Shown here in pieces: positions 26,466-42,778 of a DNA stretch of 64,000 bases. Source of the DNA: Mesaphorura yosii (taxonomy: Eukaryota > Arthropoda > Collembola > Poduromorpha > Tullbergiidae). The stretch lies in contig WIXG01000330.1 in assembly GCA_009869945.1 (NCBI GenBank), positions 23,384 through 87,383 on the forward strand, written 5' to 3'. A model generated the notes under the pieces. The model worked only from the letters and a program-made list of their open reading frames with translations, had not been told where the DNA came from and did not search any database. A program made the position numbers and the translations under genes. Every line of letters starts with the position of its first letter. Position 1 is the stretch's first letter.

Positions 26466-26473
26466 GTATTTAC
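26466..26473 (-). promoter_or_regulatory. Pumilio-type element UGUAAAUA just after the CK1 stop codon
   Basis: The minus strand reads TAA (stop) followed after one base by the TGTAAATA motif, an exact match to the Pumilio consensus UGUANAUA. It falls in the first nucleotides of the 3' UTR. An 8-mer like this can occur by chance, so its function is inferred. Confidence 0.4.
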
Positions 26474-26474
26474 A

Positions 26475-29305
26475 TTACTGACCACCTCCAGTTGTGGCGC
26501 CTGGGACCGTAACCTTCGTCGGTGGCTGCGACGGCTGAGACTGAGTGTTGGCAGCCATGGTTGCCGCGGTTTTCTGTTTCAGCATGGTCCAGTCAAAAGT
26601 GTAGTCGTATTGGTGGTTCAATGTACGAAACAGAATTCTGAAGAGTTGGCGGAGATACATGTAGTCTGGAACTTCTTCGAAACGCAAACCGCGACAATAA
26701 TTTAAATACATCGCAAACTCGGCGGGGTAGCCCTGCAAGGAAATACTCTTGCTTAGTAACAGGTCAACCGTGTAACGAATTCACTATCTTCAAGCAAGCA
26801 CACTTCAAGCTGGAGATTAGAACTTTGGGCCTACCTTGCACAACAATTCCACAGGAGTCGACATCTTCTTCTCGCTAATTTTCTCATACTTTTGTTTCTT
26901 GGTAGCTGCTTTCAACCCTTGCCATGGAAGACTCCCACGATTGAAATACATCAGTACGTATCCAAGCGATTCCATGTCATCACGGCGGCTGTGAATTAGT
27001 CATTAGTGCGATTAGTGACGCAATTTTGTAATCTATGCACCACAAAGCAATTCTAGTTTCTCCGGACTGAATTTAAGAATAGCTGTCTGTGCTGTAAGAC
27101 TAATCACTGAACTGAAATTCTGCTTTGATTATGGCCCTCATGGCATGGCTAGTCAAACTAATGTGTCTTCATCTCATCTTCTCTCATACTTGCGACTTGA
27201 AATTTCAGGTTCCGTCTGCTACAAAATGCAGTTTATCACTAACAAATTGATGACTCACCTTTGCTCAATTCCCAAATGAGCATTAATAGAAGCGTAGCGA
27301 GCCGTCCCTGTCAAGTTTTTATCTTCACGGTAGGGAATGTGATGACGAGTGCGAGAATCTCGGTACTTTTTGGCAAGGCCAAAATCGATCAAGTAGAGCT
27401 GCAAAAGTAAATTTTTAGGTCAACATTTGGTCTATCTGCGGTAGCAATATTCTTCCAAACTGAACACTCACTTTGTTGCAGTGACGACCAATCCCCATGA
27501 GAAAGTTGTCTGGCTTTATGTCGCGGTGAATAAAATTTTTGGTGTGAATGTACTCCACACGGCCGATCATCTGATCCGCCAACATGAGAACTGTCTTGAT
27601 TGTAAAACGTCGTGAACAGAAGTTGAATAAATCTTCAAGGGATGGCCCGAGTAAATCCATGACTAAGACGTTGTAGTCTCGCTCTTGTCCATACCATCTA
27701 TCAAGTTACAAAGGCGCATATTTAAGAATCGCTGCATTATAATTTGCACACCTGGAATGGGACATTAGGGAATCTTTCGGCCAGTGATGTCATAAGTCGT
27801 TAAAGCTTCTGCCTGTTGCCCTCTATAAAATAATTAATGACTTACCACCAGACAAGCAGAAATTGGAAGACGGTGCAAACCCGACGTAATAGAAACTAGC
27901 CGCCTGGCCTTACATTAGCACTCAAATGCGAATAAAATAAAAAAAGCAAGGCCGGTTTTTACCAGAAAACAAAATTAATGAACGTAATTAATTTGCAAGC
28001 TTAAGGCACCGTGCTACGGTAATACATGAGCTTCAGGTACCGTGTACGAATCATGACTCGACAGGCCCGTCATAGACGGTAGACCTTGGATTAGCTATCA
28101 AACCTGAAGGGCGTAAGGGGGAAGTTATACTTATCCCAACGGTGCAGAATCGATTTTTTGAAACTTCTGATTGATGAGACTTGAAAATCAATGTGAACTT
28201 GTTACTGCTGGCAATGAAACGAGATGCTCTCGCTCTACTTACGTTAATGTTACTTTTGTGACCTATGACATTAAGAATAGGTTGCATTGTTTTCAGCACA
28301 TTTTCACCCACTTCCTTACCGAATGTGCGGAATACCGACGCCTCCTTGTAGGATCTTGTACAATTTGCTTTCATAGAGCAGCTGAGGATGACGAGCCTTA
28401 CAGCTCTCTAGTTTCACAGCAACCTCCTGTAAAGCACCAGAAATCAGAATTGAAATTACTCCTCAAAATCTACTTTTTTCGCTCCTATCTACAGCTAAGA
28501 GCATTTTTAGAGGGAACTGCTTTCCAAGAAGTTACTTAAAATGACAAAGGCTGTGGCCTCCATCTTGAAGACGTACCTCTCCATTTGTTATGTTGATACC
28601 CAAGTAAATGTCGCCAAAAGATCCGGATCCAATCTTGCGAACGAGGCGATATCTTCCGCCAACGATGAACTCTGATCTCGAGGACGGGGTCGACGAGGCC
28701 ATGAGACCCTATCAGTGATTATTCACACAATTTTAAGCAGTTTTCGTCAACAATTTAATATTTCTTAGTGTATCAAGGAGCAGTAGACAATGCAACCTGA
28801 CGAACCTGAATACTACTTTCCATTCTTGCTTCTTCTTCTTCTGGCAATAGCGAATGAAAGCCAGCAATGATCCGCTCGTACTCAGAACCAGAATCAGCTA
28901 CACAATTCATACAGTTCAATAATATTTCGTGAACTCGACACAGACAGAGGTAGAACGAAAGCCCACAGAGAAGCAGCCTATACGTTTTCTTGTTGATTCC
29001 CTACACTCCCAGCCTCGTCTCTTATGAAACAGTTTTACCATCGTCATCACTGCGCCCATAGAAACCCAAGCAGACAGTTATGTCTGTACTACTGTCGACT
29101 GTACCACTTACCCCACAGTTTTCAGCCAGCATTAACTGCACACGCTCCCTGAAACCTGATTGCCTGCAACTTCTGCTCTGGCTAACAATGGCTTCATGTA
29201 CACGCGCAGAGTGAAGCTCGCCAATGAACGAATGCTTCTCAATTTGGGCTCTCGGCTATAGTCGGCATCAACTCAGAATAGCGCAGTGAACGAGAACTTA
29301 CCCAT
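26475..29305 (-). CDS. CkIalpha: Casein kinase 1 alpha, with probable N-terminal extension
   Basis: Ser/Thr kinase acting in Wnt, Hedgehog and circadian signalling. Core exons: 28702-28577 (ATG), 28426-28320, 27697-27472, 27398-27259, 26988-26835, 26732-26475; 336 residues, the usual CK1 alpha size. Motifs: [26 protein letters not shown] (Lys ~47), HRDIKPDN (Asp ~137), [12 protein letters not shown], the CK1-specific [21 protein letters not shown] spanning two exons, and [18 protein letters not shown]. The Gly/Thr/Gln-rich tail ends TGGGQ. Upstream, two further exons join in frame: 29305-29302 (ATG plus one base, strong donor GG|GTAAGT) and 28897-28806 ([18 protein letters not shown] then [13 protein letters not shown]). 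These splice to an acceptor at 28708 and add 34 residues (370 in total). The extension is inferred from phase and splice sites only; initiation at 28702 is also possible. Confidence 0.95.
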
Positions 29306-31632
29306 TTTCGTCTGGTGGGGATCGAAAACCGAGTAAAATGAACGAAGAACACTGTCAGTGAATAGCACTACAAACGTGCTCTGAGAGTTTGGCAAAGGCT
29401 GTCGAAACTAACGACTTGTCGCTTATGTGCTATCGTGATGTGGTTACAAGAGACTTACTAACGGGTGAGACTTAATTTCATGTACGGGCGCACCCAAACT
29501 CTGGGCATAAAACCGGAACCAATTACGCAAAGATTCTGGAGTGGTGACTTTCACCACAATGAACTACTTACTCTTGAGTTTGGTGACCAAGCCTCGAGTT
29601 CGCAGTTTGTAGTTATAAGGTCGCCTTACAACACGACCCACCCATCGCTTTCCTTGTATACCAATCTCAATGCTATGAGACTCCGGGCGTGTACACGAAA
29701 CGAAGTCTGTTTGAACAAAGAACAGATCCGATCCGACGCTTACTGTCCACTTCTCGGGATGAGAAACTCTCATTGAGAATGTCTCCTTTCTGTGACTGCT
29801 GGCTGTTAGCTTGTCCCTTCGCTTCGAGTCGGATGGAATTTACTAATGACAAAATACACGGATTTTGTCCATGTAGCCTTTGGTGGACTTTCAATGAGGA
29901 TGCATCGATGAATGCATTTCTCGTGTTTAATCAGTACATTTTGTGTATTGTCTTGCGTCTTTCTTCACAATACTTCCAATATAGTTTTCGTTGAGTAGAA
30001 TGCTGTCAACCTTTTGATTTAACGTTTGGTTTGTTGAAAACATAAAATGAAGGAACACTACAAGGTTTGCATGGCGGAAAAATAAAAACAGAGGTTGATC
30101 GGGTCGGTTTATAACACTACACGACCAAGCGAGGCTGTAATGCGAAATCAGTGTTACATCTTAAGGTTGCACTTGTGCATACGTTCGGCTTTTGATGCTT
30201 CGGGCTGTCTCATTTCAGTCTTTCATTTCTACCCTTCCCTTCGTTCAGCCAAGTCCAAGTCGAATTTGTCCTGTATACAAAGATTCAGCATTCAATGATG
30301 GTGCAGGGTGTAGCAGTCCCAGAAGAGCTCATCCGTATCGTGAGCTGTGGAAGTGGCGTGGCAGGATGGAAACTCGCGAGATTTCATGTATGTCTGCTCC
30401 TTCCAAGTACTGCATAGACTCTGGCGGTCTGGCCCCGTAAAAATCAGCCAGAGGATTTTCGAGGTCCGACTCTATCAGGACTCGCACAAAGCTTAGCCAC
30501 TTTTTGATGTCAAATTTCTTGACAGCAACCCTTGATATGAGCAAATTTTGCCGAATAAAGAAAGTTTACAGCAAGCAAAGTTGTCTACGGCCACGAAAGA
30601 GAGTCTTTAAAAATGTCGTGGAAATCGTATGGACTCAGTTCGGATGGCACCAGTCAACTGCAATCACCGGTTGTGCCCAGTGCCTGTTTCGAGGTTAGGG
30701 CCAGCATAGCATTGCACACAAGAAACTTGGAAGCGAATCCACGAAGGAAGAGCTGAGCGTACAACAGTAAACGCATAATTCCAACGCACAATGCAACCCA
30801 ATGCATTGCACGGGATGAGGGTCTTGGTCTGGTGGTGGTGGAGTGCAGTTGTGAGAAAATGTTATTTGCTCTTTGGCAACCTTGGGGAGCAGATCACTGG
30901 CGTGTGTTGTGCGACGAGGATCAGAGCAACTTCCTCTTTTATTCATTATTTGTTTACTAATTCAACAGCAATGGAGCCGTAGCTAGTGGATCCACCATCG
31001 TCATCTTGTGTTTTCAGCTGCATTGTGGTTCTGTGACAATCGACTCGACCGACACGATTCACTGCGAAAAGATTCACATTCACGTCGGTGTTTACTTTGA
31101 CTATCACCACGATTCAGCTTGAATAAGTGAGCTCCTGTTACCAATCTGATCTTAGCCAGTGTCGCCTGTCGCGGTTAACTAGAATTTATTCTTGGTTAAT
31201 CGTCGTATGCAGCAAATAATGTCGAAGCAAGTGCCGAGACGAACGGTTCAACGGACGGAAATATCGTTATGATATCAAGATTAGTGTTCGTAAAGCTCTC
31301 TAGCTCTTAGCTCTGGGCAATAATAGTTATGAAAATATCTGGGCTTCCTGAATCCTGACGCAGTGACTTCCTAACTGGTTTTCAAGTTGAGTTGAATTGC
31401 CTGTATCAGTACAAGTCCGATGCCAGTGCGTATAACAGGTACATTTTCGCTAACTTCGATTTGAGATATCTGAAGAGAGTATTCCCATCTCGCCACAATT
31501 TCCGAATTCAAAACAGAAACAAACGACCACAGCGGTAGTCTTCGTTTCAACTGCGAGCGTCCCATAAATTTCACTTCGAGAATATCAGCACCAAAAAGAT
31601 TATTAGGAGACGGACAGCGCAACCAGTTACAA
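29306..31632. other. 2.3-kb head-to-head region between CK1 and RNF38/44-like genes
   Basis: Should contain both promoters and 5' UTRs. Overlapping open frames at 29465-29994 (both strands) and a minus-strand frame at 30329-30544 (with the coding-like strings KKFDIKKWLSFVRVLIESDL and ENPLADFYGARPPESMQYL) are unexplained. None has a confirmed start or splice partner, and I recognise no family. Confidence 0.4.
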
Positions 31633-35570
<3,938 letters not shown>

Positions 35571-37517
35571 TCCTGAAAGTTCAGTTGTTCTCAAGTATCA
35601 TCGATACGTGAATTGTTCACTGGTGTACCAGGGAAAATATCTGAATCCGGTTTCAATGGCGAACAAAAGACAAGCTGAGAATGGAGGAACTGAAACCAAA
35701 TCAAATTGTCAATCATATTTTCTTGTTATTGTTAAGTGCAGTGCTTTTAATGTGCGTAAGCAAACGTACTATGTCTGGATTCGGGATTGTAGTTTCTTAA
35801 TTTTAATATTGCCGTTGAGTGTATCGGTAGGTAATTGTAGGAACACATATTGATGTACTGTGTGCCCTCTGATGTTACACTTGCTATTTTAGTATTTTCC
35901 ACTTTCGTAAACTGTGTGTTTCACACAATTGAAATTAAGATCTGCTTCCGGCTGCAACGTTCAGAAATATATTCTGTTTCCGAATTCTCGCATTCTTGAA
36001 TCGCGAAATCAAGGGATTAAAATAACAGTAATGAGAGAACCTTTTTTTGTCGCTTTTCTTATCTTATCAATTTAGCAGCACGAAATGAGATATCTTGTAA
36101 TTTGTGATTCTCTTTCCCCCGAACGTTTTCGTCAGGAGTTTGCTAATGTTTATAAAAGACTTAATCTCTTGTTGAGACTCTTTTCCTCTTTTTTATTACG
36201 CATTTATCGAATCGAAAGAATTACAATTCTCTTCTTAACCTTTTATATCTTTGTCTAAGTTATATTAATTTTTTAGCATTAATAATTTGCATGCCTGAAG
36301 TCTGTCATTTTGCATGCTGATTCATTGTTTTAGACCCTTTCGTCAGTTTCTCGACGTGATAAATTTATAGCAATAATTGTGACAATGTCCACTACTACTT
36401 TAGTTAACCTCGCAATAGTTGCTCAGTTACTTTTATCTTCGCTCTAAAGTAATCTTCAATACTTGGGTTCCCTGGCCTACTCACATTAGTACAAAATTGA
36501 AGCAGCAAAAACGCCAGTGGCCAGTACTTTCACAGCCATTTGTGGGATTTTCTCTCCGTGTGGTGTGTTAAGTTTAAAAATTTAGGAATGCACGCTGCAC
36601 AGCAGTGACAGAGCTTAACTTCGTTTATCGCCTTAATAATTTCTTCCTTCCTTAATATATTTTGTTATATTCGTGCTCCGCTCTCGTATCGTAGAGTTCG
36701 TCATCGTACTTAATCGCTAATGTGAGTTTGTGGGCCATAATTGTACTTTTCTGCACAAAAAGATCGTTTGCTTAGCACTACAATTGTGAATCATTCGGAA
36801 TATTCCTCTCGTTAGTCGCCATTTCTTGAACGATGTGAACTTGTGATTACTATGCATTCTTACTCTCTAAGCGATATAAACTTTCTCGAGTACGCAAGTT
36901 TAAGCTGACATTCTCTCTTGACAGATCTCACTTACGTACAATTAATTGTAGGCATTCCAGTCGTTTAGTGAGTCTTGCAATCACAATGAATGGCTCGGTT
37001 TTTTACCAAATAAATTTTAGCAGATATTTTTTTACTATACACATGCGTTTTAGTTCGTTCATTCTTCAATCGTTCTTCAACTCAGACCAGCTGCAGGGTC
37101 CCACCCTCGATTCCACTCCCTACAATGACCATCCCATTGTTTTTCTCCTGTTACAATGTTACATCTGTTTAACTTGTATGAATCCAATGGCCATCCACTG
37201 TTAAGCATAAAATATTGTTTCGCCTCAAGTGTGTCTTCATTATCATTCGTACGTAAGCGTATTTATTACAATTGTTGATCTAGTGGCAATGAATACCTAA
37301 CTGAGCTCAATAAATACTTGTATTACTTTAAATCTATTTCAGTCGTGGTTGAAAACGTTCTGATACTCGATTAATGAAACAATGGGACAGAAGACATATT
37401 GACTTGACTGGTGCACATTCGTTGAATTTGCAAAGTTCTCCGAATCCTCTGATTTTTACTACTTCCAATTAAGGTTAATGCTATAATAGAATAATTGAAA
37501 CAGTTATAGAAGTTGAG
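35571..37517 (+). other. 3' UTR of the RNF38/44-like gene and intergenic spacer
   Basis: AT-rich and without a recognisable gene. A canonical AATAAA lies at 37309-37314 on the plus strand, which would give a 1.75-kb 3' UTR. The convergent CACHD1-like gene has its own signal about 200 nt further on. Confidence 0.5.
37309..37314 (+). terminator. Candidate polyadenylation signal AATAAA for the RNF38/44-like gene
   Basis: AATAAA in the sequence GCTCAATAAATACTTG, 1.74 kb after the stop. It is a good match in a plausible position, but not proven to be the one used. Confidence 0.45.
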
Positions 37518-37523
37518 TTTATT
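37518..37523 (-). terminator. Candidate polyadenylation signal for the CACHD1-like gene
   Basis: TTTATT on plus reads AATAAA on minus, about 185 nt beyond the stop at 37708. The two convergent genes would end only about 200 nt apart. Confidence 0.5.
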
Positions 37524-37707
37524 CACCGTTTGATACAAATACAAAACTCGGGTTTAAGTCTTTTCGTATTTTTTTTTCAAGCTGCTAAAACAAGAACAGG
37601 TAGAAGAGAAACTTGTCAGGAATAAATTAAGTAGACCGTTGCCTATAGAAATAGAGAAGAAATCGAGTTACGAACTTATAAAATATTTACCCGTTGTGTC
37701 TTGAATT

Positions 37708-40700
37708 TCAGTCATTCATCAATTGCTGTGGTTGCGGCAGTACTACTAGTTTACGGTCGCTGGCGTCATCAGTCGTGAGGTTGACTTGATTGATGTCAGA
37801 ATTGTGGCTACGGTGTGTCTTCGCGTCCACTGCAATTAACGGTCGTGCCCTTGGGAGCGGGATCACATTGCCCAAGTACGGACCTGGGCCCGCTCCACAT
37901 TCTGATACTGTTTCAGTCATTGTGGAGTAGCCCAAATCGACGCTACTTGCAACCGGGCTTCGAGGAGGTGGAATGGCGGCAGGGGGTTGTCTTCGTCGTA
38001 CTCTGGCTACTGGCACAACAAGGCGTACGTTGTCGGCGTCGCTGTCACTTTCACCCTGGTCTGGAACGACAGGTACGCCCACCATATTGTCTTGTAATGG
38101 AAGCAAGAATAAGTTTGGTTGGGACTCGGAGACGGTTAAAGCTCGATGTCGATAGCAATAAATAACAAGTGCGATGAAAACGATGAAGACGGATAGCACA
38201 ACCAGGACTGGCACCATTGTTATCTGTGAGTCGTGCTTGGCAGAATGATTGTCTTTGTCTTCTAGGGCAGAACCATTTTCTAAGGTGGCGGCCTCTTTAA
38301 GATGCGCGTTGTCTTCTTTAAGATCTGCGAAAAATATTAAATATTTCCGCATACAATAAGCTCCAATTGCTAGAAGTCAAAGAGCATAAGCTGTATTTTA
38401 CCGTAACAGTCTGAATAGGTCAAACATGTTGGCAATGCGAAATTTAGCTGGCACCATTCACAATCCCACGAGCCTTTGCACATACTAGAATAAACAGAGG
38501 GAACAGATTCAGAAACTGGACAACTCAGTACAATTATTATGAAGAAATTAATAATGCTTGACATAAAACATCACTTACGCGGCTTCTTTAATGGAAGTAC
38601 AGGATCCTTTCACATAGTCGCACGAAAAATTTCTGAACCCTTGTGACTCATTTCCTTGGCAACTTCCTCCAGCGTCCACTGCGACCATGGGAAGATCTTC
38701 GGAAGGAAATTCGCACGGCACGATATTCTCAGGCAAATCCTCGAAGTTCTTCCTTGTGCAGAAACTTGGCTCTCTTGGACACTCGCAGGGGCATTCACAA
38801 TCACTTTGTTCCATCCGGAGACAATTCAAGCATAAGTTATCCACCTGCAAAGTAAAAATTAAATGTATTGACGGCTGATGTAGATCAACTATTAGGGGTA
38901 ACCAGGAGTAAAACTGTAATTCGTGACTTACCCTACTGCAAGGACAAAACGCTGTCGGTGAAGAACAATTTTCCCGAACTACCCCAAGAATGAGATTTGT
39001 CTCTGGCACAGGAACTATGAAATACATGCTACATGGCTCTCCGTGCTGCTTGCTTATTCCGCTTGCACTAAGCAGGAATTTGTACATCCTTTTCAGACTT
39101 CCTTGTGTGACGGAAGTTTCGCTGATTTTGTGACACACGTACTTCTTCAGTCTTGATTTATTCGTTTGTGATTGTTGTAAGATGTCGATCACGGACAACG
39201 GCTCCACTTGCGTTAAATGCACCTCCGAAGTTTTGTGAACGGAGCCAATCAAATGAGGATGATATACCACAAACTATTTGAGCAAATTCTCTTAGACACC
39301 GGGTGCCGTGACATTAATGGAGTAATTTATTGGTCACTTACCCCGCTCTCATCAACCAGAAAGCATCTGGTATGACCGCTTCCAGTGTAGCTTGAGTTAG
39401 AGTTCTTGTTAGATGTTTTCTGACTGGATTGATTCCTGCACTCGGGAAGCAGGTCGTCCAAAAGTTTCTGCAAGAAGCCAGCATGAAGGTCCGCTGCAAC
39501 AACAGCCACTGGAGTCTTGTGCAGTACTCGACTGAAAGGAGTCTTCAGATCCACACTAATAGCTTGGCTCATTGTAACAATAGGAATCCCAGCTTGTGTG
39601 TCAAATTTTGCTTGAAGGAATATAAGTTTGCCGTCCCCATTCACGGCTTTTGTGTACCACTTGGCAGAACTTGGAGCATATCCAGATGATATGCGGTGTC
39701 CAGGATAAGTTAGCTGAAAACAAACCATTCACACTCTGTTACTTCTCTCACATTTAAGACATTTCTGAACAAAATGATTACAACTTACCAGGAAAGCTCC
39801 AGCACCTCCGCTCGCAAACCTGTTAAAGAGAAACGCGTGTATGTTATGTGTTATCATAAAATGTCAAGCCAGCAATTTATATTCGATCATTTTTATGTAG
39901 AATATGAAGTTAAGTACCTCCTTAAAACGTACTTGTTCCAATCAGATTGAAAATATCTCTGCTTCCAAATTTGTACACTTGGAGCGAGCACTCCAATGTG
40001 GTGCTTCACTGATGGTTTCAATTCACCTCGTGGATTTTGTATCATTCCACTGTGGTCTCCAATGAACGCCATCAGGGATAGCAAACGCTTGAAGTTCAGC
40101 GTCGATTCATCACGAGCCATGTCCGCTGGTCTGACAAACGCACTTGGAGCCAGGTACAGCCCAGCTTTAGTTAGACTAACCAACTGGTTACGACAGCAAA
40201 TATTTTTATCTAGCAGCAAATGGTGCTGTATTTCGTTTGTGCTCAGTGCATTCTTTTCGAGAACAAATTCGTGTCTTGCAGGACTGCAGCCACCGCTTTC
40301 TCCGAACAGAGCCAGGACAATCACATAGTTGAAGCTATTAGCCCAAGTGTACGTTATCTGCAGTAGCACACGTTCAAGTAAATAAAGTATCAGGCCAGAG
40401 CATTCTAAGGGTCAGTGCACACTGAAGTCTTACCCAAGTACTGTCACTATCAGCCCGCAGGCTTGCACAGCCTATCTTTTCGGAAAGAAGTCGTTTCTTC
40501 AGGGCCGGAAACCCTTTGTAAACCTCCACCTGCTCAATCGAAACGGAGGAAAATAGACCTCTTGATTGTTCAGGCTTCCCAAATGCGGGGTGCATAATTA
40601 TTTTGCCTAGAAAAAGAAATCCCCTAGACTTAAACGAGCATCAAATATGAGTGATTCATTAGTTTTAAGAATGATCGCATCACCAGTCGCCCATACCGTT

Positions 40701-42778
40701 TTTTTCAATCAGAAACGCGTAGTTTCTGGGATCCACGATATTACCATTGTCACCAAATGTCGATAAATGCTGTGTGAATGCCATTAACGGAATTTCAACC
40801 GAACTCAGGCCAAGCGGTCTCCCATTGTGGAACACAAATCTCTTCGCAACGATGACCAGCTCTGAGGAAAGTTCAGAATAGTTATGAGTGTTATTCGAGG
40901 ATTGAGCTTTCGTAGCTAACCTTTTGAAATGGGGTTCCAATGCGGAAGTGAAAATTCGCGAAGATTTTGAGAGTAATTATTTTCATGAGGCAGAAACTGG
41001 CTCAAAATGTCCGAGAATGACCACCATTCCTTTTTAGTATTTAGCTGTAGAGCCACTTTCTCTGCGAAGGCAGTCGGGTCAGTTTGTTGAACTGAATAAA
41101 CTTGCACTCTCCAAATATTTTTCGATGCAACATTTTGCATTGTTTTTCTAAAGACTTCTTGTTCAGACTGGTTGTAAGGCTTCAAAAAAAGTGATTCGAT
41201 AAAAACCGGACAATTCACATTTAAGGTTTGCAATTGGAATTTGTTGATATCAATTCCAGATGATGACAGCTGAATTATTGTTGTTGCACACGGTGGAAAC
41301 ATGCTTGACGATTCGGACGAATTCTGACAAGCCATTGAAATTGCCTTCTCCAGACCTGCGTAGTGGTCAGGTTTGGACGTGTCGTCTGTATCTGATTCAT
41401 TGACATCGAGACTGGAACGAGGTGCGCTTGTAGTTTTGTAACGGTTTTCCAGATAGGCGATGTAGTTGATGATTTGAAACCTTGTCCACGAAGAAGTTTT
41501 TAGCATTTGGTCGCAAATGAAGTTAGACCACAGCTGGTCGGATTCAGAGCTAATTATTCCAATCTCATCGGACTCATCCATCAGTTTCAACAATTGGAAT
41601 ACTATCAAATAATCAAGAAGAGAAAAAGAATAGACAACACGATGACAAAAATTTCATTTCGGTATATTATGGCACATTTATTCTTACCAATGTTCTTGAT
41701 AGACTTTATGATGAATGCGTCCGTATTCTCATCCAACTGGATTAGGAAGATGATTTTATGAATTTGTGAGTCACTGCTTGACTTCTGAATAAGCCATGAC
41801 TTTCGCTCAGGTGCTGGCTTTCCAGTCTTTCTATTTTCAATTTCTTTTGGGCAGTTTTGTCTGCTGGAAGGAAATTGTACTTGGACGCCGTCGGGAGACA
41901 CAAAGTATTGCCACTTTAGATTAGGAAGTCGGTCATTGTTGTCCAGCAGGACTATATGATGTAAAAGTACGAAATTCAATGAAAATTGAATTATTGAAAT
42001 TCAAGCCAAGACGTAAATCTCACCATCGCTGAATGTTTTTCCAGGAACAAATATCTTTTTCTGGCCAATCGGTCTACTCCAACATGGCGAAGATGCGCTG
42101 ACCAAAGTTTTGTAATAATCGTCGAAACTTAAAAATTATATTAGTGTGAGTTAACGTGAATCGTCACCTTAAACTTTGCCTTTAAGGCTTACCGAAAGCT
42201 TTGAAGACTTGTATCACAGCAAAGAGGTAGTGTGCCATCTTGTCCGTAAGTTTCATAACTTAATTTTACAGCAGCTACCATTCGATCGAGGGCATCTTGA
42301 TAAATTGTCATCTCTTCAGTAAATTTGCTGGCGAGATTTTGAACCTGCCCCAGTGGGTCTATTGCTTGCTTTGCGTCAAATGAAACTGATTCGTATGCAG
42401 TCTGTCAGGATAAAGGCAAAGTCTATAGAAACATGTCCTGGACATCTCGATAATGATTATGCTCACCTTCGTTTCCTGCAGGCCAAGTTCCAATTCAGCA
42501 AACTTTCTTAGAAATAAGCCAAATTTCGTGCCTTTTTCCACCAGTAAAGAATTGGTTTTCACAAGAGTGTTGTTTGTAAAGCTTGGCACTGAAGGTGGAA
42601 CGCTGTTGATGATGTAAGCCCAATGCTTGCTGAGGTATTGCTGCTTGTCAGTGTTTCGACTTCCCTCATCCAAAATTATCCCACTGGGATGAATATCTGC
42701 ACCAGTAAGCAATGAACCTTGGGAGGTAAGGAGGCCGAAGAGGAGAATGAATTCCAATGAAATTCCCGGGACGGTCAT
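37708..42778 (-). CDS. CACHD1-like VWFA and Cache domain membrane protein (alpha2-delta family)
   Basis: Single-pass surface protein related to calcium-channel alpha2-delta subunits. Exons: 42778-42467, 42401-42193, 42127-42024, 41951-41688, 41601-40921, 40861-40697, 40606-40434, 40357-39918, 39819-39789, 39713-39342, 39273-38932, 38844-38579, 38484-38402, 38324-37708; 1352 residues, slightly longer than vertebrate CACHD1. The start has a clear signal peptide (FILLFGLLTSQG). A VWA domain follows at ~275-430. A Cache segment has DPRNYAFLIEKN joined to GKIIMHPAF. A second Cache-like region is at ~820-1000, then Cys-rich sequence (CPCECPREPSFC). A membrane helix (MVPVLVVLSVFIVFIALVIY) lies at ~1187-1208, followed by a ~140-residue cytoplasmic tail. 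DCEWCQLN before the helix and GYSTM in the tail are CACHD1-type features and separate it from ordinary alpha2-delta. The canonical MIDAS DxSxS is absent (the equivalent strand reads FLIQLDENTDAF). Confidence 0.88.

Noticed and set aside
37815-38165. 116-codon plus-strand frame opposite the CACHD1-like cytoplasmic tail
   Set aside because: Antisense shadow of a well-supported minus-strand exon.
41605-41700. Hydrophobic C-terminal extension of the CACHD1-like exon ending at 41688
   Set aside because: It follows a proper GTAAGA donor and is intron read-through.
37708-42778. Assignment as an ordinary calcium-channel alpha2-delta subunit
   Set aside because: DCEWC before the membrane helix, a genuine cytoplasmic tail with GYSTM and no MIDAS fit CACHD1 better.
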